From: Boswellia sacra
Lineage: Eukaryota > Streptophyta > Magnoliopsida > Sapindales > Burseraceae
Length of the DNA: 64,000 bases
Reading direction: 5' to 3'
Assembly (NCBI GenBank): GCA_013180625.2
Contig: SNVD02012968.1
Coordinates: 558,001-622,000, forward strand
This document shows, one piece after another, positions 1-12,400 of this stretch. The notes beneath the pieces were generated by a model. It was not told the origin of the DNA. It ran no database searches and worked only from the letters and a program-made list of their open reading frames with translations. The position numbers and the translations under genes are program-made. How positions within the stretch are numbered: position 1 is the first letter of the stretch; every line of letters begins with the position of its first letter.

Positions 1-237
1 TTAATTCTCAACTTTTAGAACAGAATATCTCTATGCTAGAACAAACATAAACAAACATGTCAAAAGTGCTATATTGTGGAAACTATTTCCATGAACCAAG
101 GTTATCTTTCTTTCTTTATTCACAAATAAAAAATTATTAGTGTTTAATTATGAAAACTATTTGAAGCAATAATTAATTATATGTAAAGCTTCTTGTTTCA
201 GTACTGCCACCAGTGCCTATGTTTTTTGTACATGCAG
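1..237. other. AT-rich upstream spacer
   Basis: No gene seen. The last 60 bases or so resemble the end of intron 1 of the hydrolase gene: a GTAAAGCT word, then CAG(T)GCCTAT, then a TGCAG acceptor-like end. They therefore belong to the relic exon that follows. Confidence 0.5.
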
Positions 238-310
238 GTGTAGCACGTCTCTTGTATTTGACTATTGTCAGAGAGATGGTGGACACAGCTGCGCATTAGT
301 CGATGCAACT
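238..310 (+). pseudogene. relic copy of hydrolase exon 2
   Basis: About 73 bases behind a TGCAG acceptor-like site match the start of exon 2 of the downstream hydrolase gene (from 1206). In the matching frame it reads CSTSLVFDYCQRDGGHS where the true exon reads CNTSLLIDYCQSDGKHS. The match stops near 310 with no following coding sequence or donor, so it is a fragment and not a working exon. It lies about 90 bases upstream of the gene's TATA box. It could be the remnant of a tandem paralogue outside the window or a local partial duplication. Confidence 0.7.
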
Positions 311-399
311 GTTTGCAGTCTCAGTAAGCAAATTGACAGCAAAGAAAAGTGTTCATTTCCACCGCCATAACAGTTGTTAATAGGGTGAAAGGTCTATCC

Positions 400-407
400 T
401 ATAAATA
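400..407 (+). promoter_or_regulatory. TATA box of the hydrolase gene
   Basis: TATAAATA lies 61 bases before the start codon at 468, which leaves a 5' leader of about 30 bases after a start site near 430. The leader is pyrimidine-rich. Position and sequence fit a plant core promoter. Confidence 0.6.
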
Positions 408-467
408 CTTTTCTCCAAATTTCTTCCTCCTTGCTTCTACGCTACGCCAATTACCCTCACTTTCTCC

Positions 468-3400
468 ATGGAGAGCCAGAATTCCAATCCCAATCTACAA
501 GGTGTCGTAGCCGACAACGACGTCATTCGCGATGACGAGCAACCTGGATCCGCTCTGATATTTCTCGGTACCGGCGGCTCCGGTGCGGTTCCACACGCAA
601 TGTGCCTGATCCAGCCGTCCGATCCCCCCTGCCACGTCTGCTCTCAGGCGCTGTCCATCCCTCCCGAACGCAATCCTAATTACAGGTTTCATTTCTCGTC
701 AAGTCTTTTAGAGTGGAACATTGAGTCGGGTTTCTGCCTTTCCTGCCTTTTGGTTTGCATCATTGCAAATATGTAATTATAAGCAATGGAAGTTGAGGCT
801 TGTACCATCTTTGAGAATCTATACATTTGCAAAATATATAGGAAAGAATCATGGGTAAATGTTAGGTTGACACAGATAGTACTTGGTTCCTCAAAGTATC
901 CCCTACTCATAGATTAGGAATGAAACCAAGTTTCATTCATATTTGTTTATTAAACCCTATCTCTTTTCTCTATTATAGCTTTTTATGTTTAATAAGAAAA
1001 TTTGCTATATTTAAGTTTTAGTCCTGACTGTAATAGTCTAGTTCTGTATTTTGGGCAATCAAACTGAGAGCAAAGTTGACGAGATTTTTACTTGATTGTA
1101 AAAATCGGTTGGACATGGTGATTATCTGTAAAGCTCTTTTTGCTACACGGCATCAGTACCTATTTAATTGTGGGGTGAATGTTCATCTGTTGTTTGGACT
1201 TGCAGGTGTAATACATCTCTTCTAATTGATTACTGTCAGAGTGATGGTAAACACAGCTACATATTAATTGATGTTGGGAAGACATTTAGGGAGCAAGTGC
1301 TTCGGTGGTTTACTTTCCATAAGATTCCTCGAGTGGACTCTGTGAGTTTCCTTGGTTTACTTGTACTCATATTTATTATTAATATGCTAAATAGGTCTTT
1401 TTGTTCTCTCTTTTTGGGACCAATTATATCATTATTTTCAGATTGATTGGAATACAGATTTGTGAAGGAAGTGCTGTCAAATAAGGGAACTTAAACTTAT
1501 TGTACTAGGCACTAAAATTCTTTGATTTTTTAATCGTCAACTTAACTCATGTAAGGAACTTTAAGCGGCAAAATAATTTGTGGATGTTGACAATCTTCTA
1601 CAATAATTGGAGAATGAGCATCGTTCGTTGATCCTTATCGTGGTTTTACATTCTTCATTGTCATTTTAATGAAATGTGTTTTCTCAGGTTGCTTCATATG
1701 ACTAAATTTTGGAATGATTTTTGTATAAATTGCAGATCATTTTGACTCATGAACATGCTGATGCTGTTCTTGGTCTGGATGATATGCGTGCCATGCAACC
1801 ATATAGCGCTACAAATGATCTTGACCCCACACCTGTTTACTTAAGTCAGAATGCAATGGAAAGGTACGTGTTTCTGGTTTTGGGTGGGCTTGCATATTTT
1901 TTCCTCTATTACCTTTTGGGTGGTCCTTATTATATTATGAGGTGATGATGAGACTATAATCATAACAGTTATGATGACTAGTTGAGCTAATTTCAGATGG
2001 CTTACAACACTCTAGCTGCATGCATCTTAAGCTTAGGCATCCCAAATGAGGATTTATGAGGTTTTTTTGAGCAAGAATTAAATAATTTTTCACGCTTGCT
2101 ACCATAAGCAGCCTATTTGAATTTCATGAACTCATATATCAAAGACGTTATCTAAAACTTATCTGATCATGAATACATACTTGCCAGTAAAATATAACTA
2201 AGCCATTCCTAACGTAGGATAGTCCGAGTTAGAGTCTAGTTTTAATTAGAATTTGTATTATTTTAGGAAGTCAAATATTAGTGCTTTCTTGTTTAATTAG
2301 GATTTTTAGTATTTTAGAATATTTAACATTCGTAGGATTTTATTTTCTTAATGTAGTTTTTACTTATTTTTCGAGAATTAGGGTTATTAAGTTATAAACG
2401 GGCTTGTTATATTTCGTTATAAATCAATCAATCAATAAAAATATTTGACAAATTTTCCTTTAGGAGTTTTTTTGTCCTTGATTCAACATATCCAAGAAGC
2501 CTATATGTTATGTAAGTTCTGGAAGTATGCAATTATAAGTAATATAATAGTAAATTGCAATGTAAATCGGCACAGGAGGATTTTACGTTGTTCGGTTATA
2601 AAACCTACATTTACGGACAACTTTAGAGCTGCAATTCATTAAGTTCTTATTTTTACAATCTTTAAGATCGTTTACAGTGTTGACTCACTCTCACACACTG
2701 ACCTAATCTTTGCAAAACAAAATCTCACTAAAATCTTAAACTCTAGTGACACTGCTCACTTTCTGTCGCTGATAACTTAATAACACATTCTTAAGTAAAT
2801 TATAACCACAAAGTCTAACACTGAATTATATAAACACTTAACTCGCAAGTTCTTTCAAGTGTATACTAACTCAGACATATATAATCAAGGATTAATGCAC
2901 AGTTATAATCTCTCATACATGAATAAAACACTCATAAAATCAAATCAATGAAGCATTTCAATTTGCGTTGAAGCTCTTCTTTTGATTCCTGGAATGCTGT
3001 GACAGAATCTAACACAACCAACCTATATGTTATGTAAACATAACGTTATATACATATATTGGTATGCATTATTGAGATCTCCTTAAAATCCTGTAAAAAT
3101 CATAATCAAACTCTTATTAGGATAAAGACAAATATAATAGGAAGTGATATAAATAACTCTTAAAGAAATTAGGACACAAATCAATATTCTCTTATTTTTA
3201 CTAGGACACATTAAATAATGTCCTAATCTAAGATGATTTATATTATGAATTAAATACTTCTTAAAATATACTTCTAGAAACAGTAAAATAATAAACAATA
3301 TAATATTCTTGTTTTATCACAAGTTGATCCAAAAAATTATCATGTGCATGGCACATGCAAGTGTAGTACACATTGGTACTAACATTCTCCCTATTTTTGG

Positions 3401-6400
3401 TAACTTGTGATGAAAACGCCACACTGTTTCTGATCAAAGAAAATCACACAGAGATAAGTTAGACATAACTATAAGCAATCATGATCATTTAAATAGAAAT
3501 ATCATACTTAAGGAAATAACAATAATATGCAGTTACAAAGCACATAACAGAACAAGGTTTTAATGTGTTTATCCTGTAAAACAACACAAAGTGAATTTGA
3601 CAAACTTGTCAGTCAACACTTCAACCAAATTATGATCTGAGCAAATAACACAAACATACAGCAAATGAAATAGGTAGAGAATAACACAAAGCATAGTAAA
3701 AACAAATAAGTTAAAAACACAGGGTAGAAAATAGTTGGAATGCACACAAAACAGAAAAAGTTCTTATTCCCCTTTCCTTCTTACATACTACCTTTGAGAA
3801 GAATAAGCAACAAAATAACAAAATATCAAACAGGATTAGAAATAGCAGTATCAAATCAAAATAAAAAACAAAATAAAGTTATATCAGATCAAAAACTCCT
3901 TCTCTCCCTTGATTTCAGGACAAGTTGACAAAGTTAACGCAGTTATGGAGATTTGCGAACAGGTGGGGAAGACGAACTGCCAGAGCATTTTTTGAACCTT
4001 CCAGCGTTTGTTTTGAATTGTTTGCCAGTAGTAGTGGGTGTAGGCTACTCAGTGGGCACAAGAGCGGGCTGTGCTTCAGTTGTCTCTGAAGAAGTGACAG
4101 TAACTTCAGCCACAATTTTGTGAATTTCCTTATCAAGGCGTTCAACATTGGTTTTTGTTGTCTGCAACTCAACAGCATGATATTTTGAAGATACCAGTGA
4201 CTCTACTGCAAGCGTCGATGGTAGTGGTGTGGCTAGTGCAGTTGTGTTTGCTGCAGGAGGGGATTCCTAAGTTTGTTCTGCATGTGGTGTGGTTGTGGCT
4301 TCATGTGAGAGTGACTGTGGTGATGGTGGAAAGTCATGATATTCTGCTTCAGGGACTGAAGAAACATGAGGTTCTACCTTAGCAAGTGGTGAAGACAATG
4401 TCATATCGGGTTCTACTTGTTTTGGTTCATCTGACAAGGATTCATCTCTCAGTGTTGGAGCTGTTGATGCAATTTTCTTCTGCTTCTTGTCAGATGGTTT
4501 CTTCACCATCTTAACCTTCTTCTTTCCCTTCAATTCAGTTCCTTTTACTGTCGTCCTGAATTTTTTTTCTTCTTCTTCTTTTCTTCTATTATATCTATCT
4601 CAACCACAATTTGTTCAGCTTGATATAATAGCAGGTATTGGCTCAGCTGCTTCAGGCATTGGTGCCTCAGTCTCTGGCATGTGCTCAACAAACTTCTCAG
4701 GAAACATATTGTTAGTTTCCATGGGCTGTGGTTCTTCTGCAGCACCAGATTGTCAAAACAGATTGCTTTGCTTTGATGTCTTTAAGATCCTTCACAATAT
4801 CAATCAAGACAGAATTTATCAAAGCAAGTTATTCTTCTACATTGCTCATGGGATTTTTTTGAACTCTCCTGGATTTTGGTTCTGGTGTAGGGAGATCAGT
4901 TTTATCATGCAAGCGATGAAGAAAACCTTTTGTGATTGACTTGGATAGAATTTCAGTGTGTTCTTTCAGACTTATAGGAATACCATTTTGTGCTAAAATC
5001 TCTTGAATTAAATAGGGAAAAACAAGCAAATGGTAGTCAGATTTGTATGGTGCAATCTGAACAATCTATAAACCAATAAACCAAAATTAATAGGTCTATT
5101 GGTGCCCAAATAGAACAAAAACTTTACTCTATCTTCTCGGATTTGGTTTTGGTGTGATGAGAGAAACCAGTTAAATTGAGAAAATTTATGCAGCACCCTA
5201 TAGTTCTTTTTGAGATATTTTGGTCAATTCTATACCTTGAATTCTAATCTATGTCTCCTCGACCAGTCAATTCCTTAATCATGACTACCATATCAAAATT
5301 TTTATCCAAAGAGTGCAAACTACCTATTGGTATATCAAAAAATCTATTTATGACATTCGGTGAGAATTTCACAAACTTTCTTGTATAATACACTTCATGA
5401 TAATGATAACTTTTAGGATCATCAATGGAAGTAGAGATATTGGCATAGAACTCTTGAATTAAAGACTTCACAAGGGGTAGGAAGTTGTTTACTGTTCGAG
5501 TCCCGTATATAGACTCAAGAAGCTCACTTAAACCATAGTTGTTGAAGTCAATCAGCTTCATGGCCTTTCCATCTGCAACTTCCTTTTTGAAGTGTACTTC
5601 AAGAATTTCTGCTTGACGACTGCTGTGAGGAATTTGTTAAACTTCGGTTTCATCACCTTGTCTTTCATCTTCTTCACTGGGATCAACTCGTCTTCACTCA
5701 TAGCAGGATCAATCAGGATCTCTGCATGAGGCTATTATGAATGAGACGATTGTACACTGTCGCTACTGTTGTAACTAAAGTTGGTTTGAGAAGATGAGGA
5801 ACTGTTGGTCTTTGAAGAATCAGAAGCCGTAGCCATTGTTAGGGTTTCAAGTTTGCAAAAATTTCTCAAGAGTAGGGAGAAACAAAACGAGAGAGAGTGA
5901 CGAAACTGTTGTTTGAGTATGGTATGAACAGAAAATACCTTAATTATTTTCGTAATATACTTCGTTGATTTAATATATTTTTGTTTCCAACAAAATTTAA
6001 TTTTAAATCCTTTTCCAAAACAACTCAATAAATATCATTAATGAACAAGAATTGAAAATTTGATTTCCATTAAAATAAAGAATTCTAATAGAATTAGGAT
6101 TTCCGCCACTGAATTTTCTCCCCCTCAATTCAATAAAACTGACTTGACATTTTGACATATAGACACACAAGATAAGTCAAATTTCAGATAGGCACAAAGA
6201 ATATCGTATGATATGAAAAACATAACAAAAAACAGTTAAATTTAACATAATAATATCTAAACATCATATGAATCATTCTAAGAAAGTATATTTCAGAGCT
6301 GTTTATTATTTTCACACGAAAGCTATTTTCATTTATCTTTTCAATCGATTGAGATGTAAAAAATTTTATTTTGACATATTAAGAATTAATCCCATTGGAT

Positions 6401-9400
6401 TATGAATACAGTAGCTTTCACACAATATATAGGTAGCCCTTTTCATTTGAGTGGGTAATCTAACCATATTTCTTAGATACCCTGAGGTTACTTTTAATGA
6501 TGGCTTTCACACATCATATATAGGTATCCCTCTCTGTATTATTCATTTTAAACTAGTATTTTATCATTCACATACTTTTTATATTACAGCTCACACAAGC
6601 TAAATTAGAAGAAAACTTATGATATTAAGGATATAATTATCATAATAACAAGCAATGTTTTTTCAAATAACTGACAGATGCCTAAGGTTTTTTTTAGATT
6701 TTCAAATCTTGTTGTATCCAATGCCTTAGTAAACAAGTCAACCAATTGCTTATCAGTGGAGATGTGTTTAATGTGTAGACTCTACAATTCCCTTATAAAA
6801 TGGTATCTTATGTCAATGTGTTTTGTTCTAAATGCTGAACAGGATTTTTCGAAATGTTTATAACACTAGTATTATCACAAAACACAGTTATGGGTTTTTG
6901 TTTAATACCATAATCACTCAACATTTGCTTCATCCACAGTAGTTGTGTGTAACAATTTCCTGCTGCTATGTATTCAGCTTCAGCAGTAGACAAGAAAATA
7001 GAATTCTGCTTTTTGCTGTGCCAAGAAACTAAGTTAGTATGAAGGTAAAAACATCCTCCTGATGTGCTTTTTCTGTCATTTGTATTTCCTGCCAGTCAGC
7101 ATCACTAAACCCTGCAAGATAATCATTTTATCTTTAGAAAATCATATACCATAATCATGGTTCCATGTACATACCTGATGATTCTCTTAGCTGCTGCCGG
7201 ATGTGATTCTTTGGGATTAGCTTGAAATCTTGCACAAAGTCCTCCATTAAACACAAGTCTGGTCTACTTGCTGTGAAATATAACAGACTGTCAATGATAC
7301 TTCTATACAAACTTGCATCAACCTCTTTTCCTACATTGTCTTTTTAAAGTTTCATGTTAGTACTGATAGGAGTTTAATTTTATTGGTTTTGCATTCTCAA
7401 GCCCAAATTTCTTTACAAGATTTTTAGCATATTTTGATTGAGATATAAATATCCCATCTTTCATTTGCTTAACCTGTAATCCAAGAAAGAAATTTAACTC
7501 TCCTACCATGTTCATCTCAAACTCTTTCTGCATCAACTTAACAAACTTATTAGTTTTGCTTTTGTTAGTTGATCCAAAAACAATGTCATCGACATATATT
7601 TGAGCAATAATAAAATAGTTAGATGCATGTTTGATAAAAAAAATTTATCATCGCTGCCTCTTCTATAACCTCTGTTGATCAAAAAGTTTGTCAACCTTTC
7701 ATACCATGCTCTAGGAGCTTGTTTTAATCCATATAAGGCTTTATGCAATATGTACACAAAATCAGGATGTTTAGGATCTTCAAAACCTTTAGGCTGTTCA
7801 ACAAACACTTCTTTATTGAGATAGCCATTTAAAAATGTTGTTTTAACATCCATTTGGTACAATTTAAAATCAAGCAAATAAGCAATTGCGAGTAGTAATC
7901 TGATTGATTCAAGTCTAGCTACTGGTGCAAAGATTTCATCAAAGTCCATTCCTTCTACTTAAGTGTAACCTTGTGTTACTAGACTGGCTTTATTTCTTAA
8001 TACTTGACCACTTTCATCAGTTTTATTTTTGAATATCTATTTAGTTCCAATGACATTTGCATTTTCTGGCCTAGGAACTAATTCTTATACTTCATTTCTT
8101 TTAAACTGATTAAGTTAATCTTGCATTGCTTGAATCCAAACATTTTCTTTTAAAGCTTCTTTCACATTTTTTGGTTCAACTAATGAAACATAATATGCAA
8201 ATCTTACCTGATTCCTTACCTTGCTCTTGGTTTTCATCATACCATTTGGTGTTCCAATGATAAAGCTAGTTGGATGTGCCTTCTGTATCCAAGTGGGTGG
8301 ATCTTTTCTTTCATTTTCATTTCTGATTGAGTTTTTGTTTAGATCTGAGTTGTCAGTTATCATTGTTGTGTCTGATGTAACAGTAATTATTTCCTCTTTC
8401 ATGACTGATTCTTCTTTATTACTATTGCTGTCAGAATCTAATTTTTATATATCTTTTGTAAAGGTGGTTATGCTTTTCTCTTGTGAGTATTCTGCATAAT
8501 CATCCAAATCATCAAATACTATGTTTGCAGATTCCATGATTGCCTTAGTTCGAAGATTGTAAACTCGAAATGCTTTGCTATTTTGTGCATATCCCACAAA
8601 AACTCCTTCATCACTTCTTGGATCTAATTTATCTAACAGCTCTCTATCATTTAAGATGTAACACTTGCATCCAAAAACATGAAAATATTTCAAATTAGGT
8701 TTTCTACCTTTCAAAATTTTATAAGGCGTCTAGTTAGTGTCAGGTCTTAGAAAAACTCTATTTGAAATGTAACAAACAGTGCTTATTACTTCAGCCCATA
8801 GCTGTTTTGTCAACTTCTTACTATTCAACATTACTCTAGCCATCTCTTGAAGAGTTCCATTCTTCATTTCCACAATGCCATTTTGCTCAGGAGTTTTGGG
8901 AGCTGAAAATTTATGATCAATACCATGATATTTGCAAAAGTCAGCATAGCTAACATTTTCAAATTCCTTGCCATGATCACTTCTTATTCTCACTATCCTA
9001 CCAATGTTCATGTTTTGCTCATTTTCAAGCTTAACACAAAGATTCTTGAAAGCTTCAAAAGTGTCAGATTTTTCTTTAATAAAATCAACCCAAGTATATC
9101 TAGAAAAGTCATTTACACAAATAAATATGTATCTCTTACCTGCAATGCTTTCAATTTGTATGGGACCCATATGATCCATGTGAAGTAAATCAAGTATCTT
9201 GGATGTGCTAAGATGTGGATTGGATTTGTGTGAACTTCTAATTTGTTTTCCCATTTAACATGGTCCATAAATTTCATTTACTTTGTCATCAAATTTAGAA
9301 ACTCCTTTTACAACACCTAACTTAATTAATTTAACCAAGTCTTTGTAATTTAAGTTTTCTAATTTTTTTATGCCACAATTCTAAATCCGAAATCTTAGCT

Positions 9401-12400
9401 TGAAATGCAATGTTTACCTAATAACAATTATCTGAAGATCTCTTTCCTTCTAACATGCATTTTTCAAAATTATCTAAGACCATACATTTGTTTTGTGTGA
9501 AGTTAACAATATATTTGTCATCACATATCTGACTAATACTAATTAGATTAGCTTTCAAACCTTCAACCAGCAGGACATTTTAGAAGTTGGGTAGGCCTTT
9601 GACATTCAAAGTGTTTTTGCTAACGATCTTACTCTTTGCTCCATCTCCATAAGTGATATTTCTTTCCCTGCATGCTTTAAAATTTTCCAAATACTGTTTA
9701 TCATATGCCTGGAATAGCCATTGTCAAAATACCACAACTCGTTATAAGAATGTTCAAGAACAGTAAGAGCAACTTTGCTGTCTTCTCTTTCTTAACCTAT
9801 TGCAGTTGTGACTTTGGTAACAGTTTGAACTGTTTTGATCTTTTATGTAAAAGATTCAACAATTTAAAGTATTTAGATCTAATATATCCCTTTTTACCAC
9901 AAAAATAACAAGTTGGAATGAATTTTCTTACCTTTCAGGATTAGATTTGAAAGAGCTCAAACGAGAAACAAATGTTTCATTGCTTTTTGAACTAGGACTT
10001 GGCCTTATTGAGTTAGGTTCAGAATTTTTACCTGATGTTGAAGCTTTTACAAACACTGTTGTTGATGAGGATGCAAAATTACCTTCTGAATATCTCAATC
10101 CCTGTTTTTTGAAGTTCTCTTCCAAGACTCAAGACTTGATCAAGTTTAGCTGACCCAATTCTGAGTTGATCAACACATCTTTTGCTCTCAATCAGTTCTG
10201 TTGTGATTTTCTTAATATGTGCTGTTGTGTCTATCAAAGCAATCTCCAATTCTGTGATACGGTTTTCAACATAAGATTTTTCACATTTCAGCACTTCAAT
10301 CTCCTCCTTCAAAGTTTTGATTTCCTCTTTCTGACTCAGCCATTCACTATAGAGTGTATTGTAGGTATCTTGCAACTCTTCATAGTATTCTGGATAATTT
10401 TCTGTATCTGAATGATCAACGTTGGTTCTGCAGTGTTCTATTATGTCAGTCATAACAGCTTTCCCTTTGTCAGCTGCTGATGCTATGAATGCAATAAAAT
10501 TACTCATGCATTCTTGATCATCCGAATTAGATTATGATTCATCACTCTAGGTGGCTGTCAAGCCTTTGTTTTTCTTCTTGAGATTAGCACATTGAGATTA
10601 AATATTCCCATAACTTGAACATTCATAATATTGAATCTGTCATTTCTTCTCAGGTTGCTTCAACTTCTTCTTGTCATTCTCCTTATTAAATTTCCTGAAC
10701 TTGTCTTTATTTGAGTTTGATGGCTTTCCTTGATTTTTTTTTTCTGAAATTCTTTTTCATGAACTTGACATAATTTTTTGTTAGAAAAGTAATCTGTTTA
10801 GAATCAGTTTTATCAAGTTCATCATTACTTTCATCATCAGATTGTTCAGTTTTAACATTGAATGCAATATTTTTTCCTTTTCACTTTCTAATACTCTGAT
10901 TAATTTCAAAGTTTTGAAGAATGCCAATGAGTTCATCAACCCTCATCTCATCAGTGTTTTTAACTTCCTCAATGGCTGAAATTTTAGGTTGAAATTTATT
11001 TGGAACTGATATAATAATTTTGCTAACAATTTCTACATCAGTGAAAGTTTTGCCAAGCATATATGCAGAATTTTTGATGTGGTATAACTTAGAGTAAAAC
11101 TCAGAAATTGACTCATCCTCATGCATCATCAAATTTTCAAATTGAGAATTTAGTCTCATCAATTTAGATCTTTTAACAGATGCGGTACCTCCATGTTTTA
11201 CCTCAAGTATGTCCCAAGCTTCTTGGGCCACTTTGCACCTAGAAATCCGTCCAAAATTATTCAAGTCTACGATAGCAAAAATTGCATTGAGAGCTTTTGA
11301 GTTCCAGCTTGAATGTCGGTATTCTTCATCAGTCCATTCCTCTTGAGGTTTGGGTTTAACATCACCAAAAGCATTCAACTTTGTTGGCGGTGTCCATCCT
11401 TTAAGCACACTGGTCCATGCTCTGTCATCAAGAGATTTGATATATATCATCATTCTTATCTTTTAATATGGATAATTACCGTCATCAAGAATAAGTGGTT
11501 GTGTTTCGGATCCGCCATTACGAATGAACTTCATTCTTCCATATCAACTTGTTCGTTTCTTCACTTGTCTATCAGTGAACCTACTCTAATACCAATTGTA
11601 AGTTCTGGAAGTATGCAGTCATAAGTAATATAACAGTAAACTATAATGTAAATCGGCACAGGAGGATTTTACGTGATTCAGTTATAAAACCTACATCCAC
11701 GGACAACTTTAGAGATGTAATTCATCAAGTTCTTGTTTGTACAATCTTTAGGATCGTTTACAGTGCTGACACTGCTCACTCTCTGTCGCTGATAACTTAA
11801 CAACACACTATTAAGTAAATCATAACCACGACGTCTGACACTGAATTACATAAACACTTAACTCGCAAGTTCTTTCAAGTGTATACTAACTCAGACAGAC
11901 ATAATCAAAGATTCATGCACGATTATAACCTCTCATACATGAATAAAACACTCATAAAATCAAATCAATGAAGTATTTCAATTTGCATCGAAGCTCTCCT
12001 TTCAATTCTTGGAATGCCATGACATAATCTCACACAACCAACCTATATGTTATGTAAACATAACATTATATATATATGTATCGGTATGCCTGATTAAGAT
12101 TGTAACGACCCATCCCCCGCCCGATCTCTCCCAGGCGCACACGGGCCCCCTACCAAGCCACCGGGCCACATGTACATGGTCTCACACTCCAAGGTATTGT
12201 CTGCTCTGGGCCCACTGGCCCGCACGGTTTTGTCCACTGGGTATCTACACCCAGTGACGCCTCCCCCACTCGAACCCAAGACCCCAAAGGTCATTCCAGT
12301 TCGAAGTGAGCTAAAACCGTGCGGGCTAGTGGGCCCAGAGCGGACAATACATTGGAGTGTGAGACCATGTACCTGTGGCCCGGTGGCTTGGCAGAGGGCC

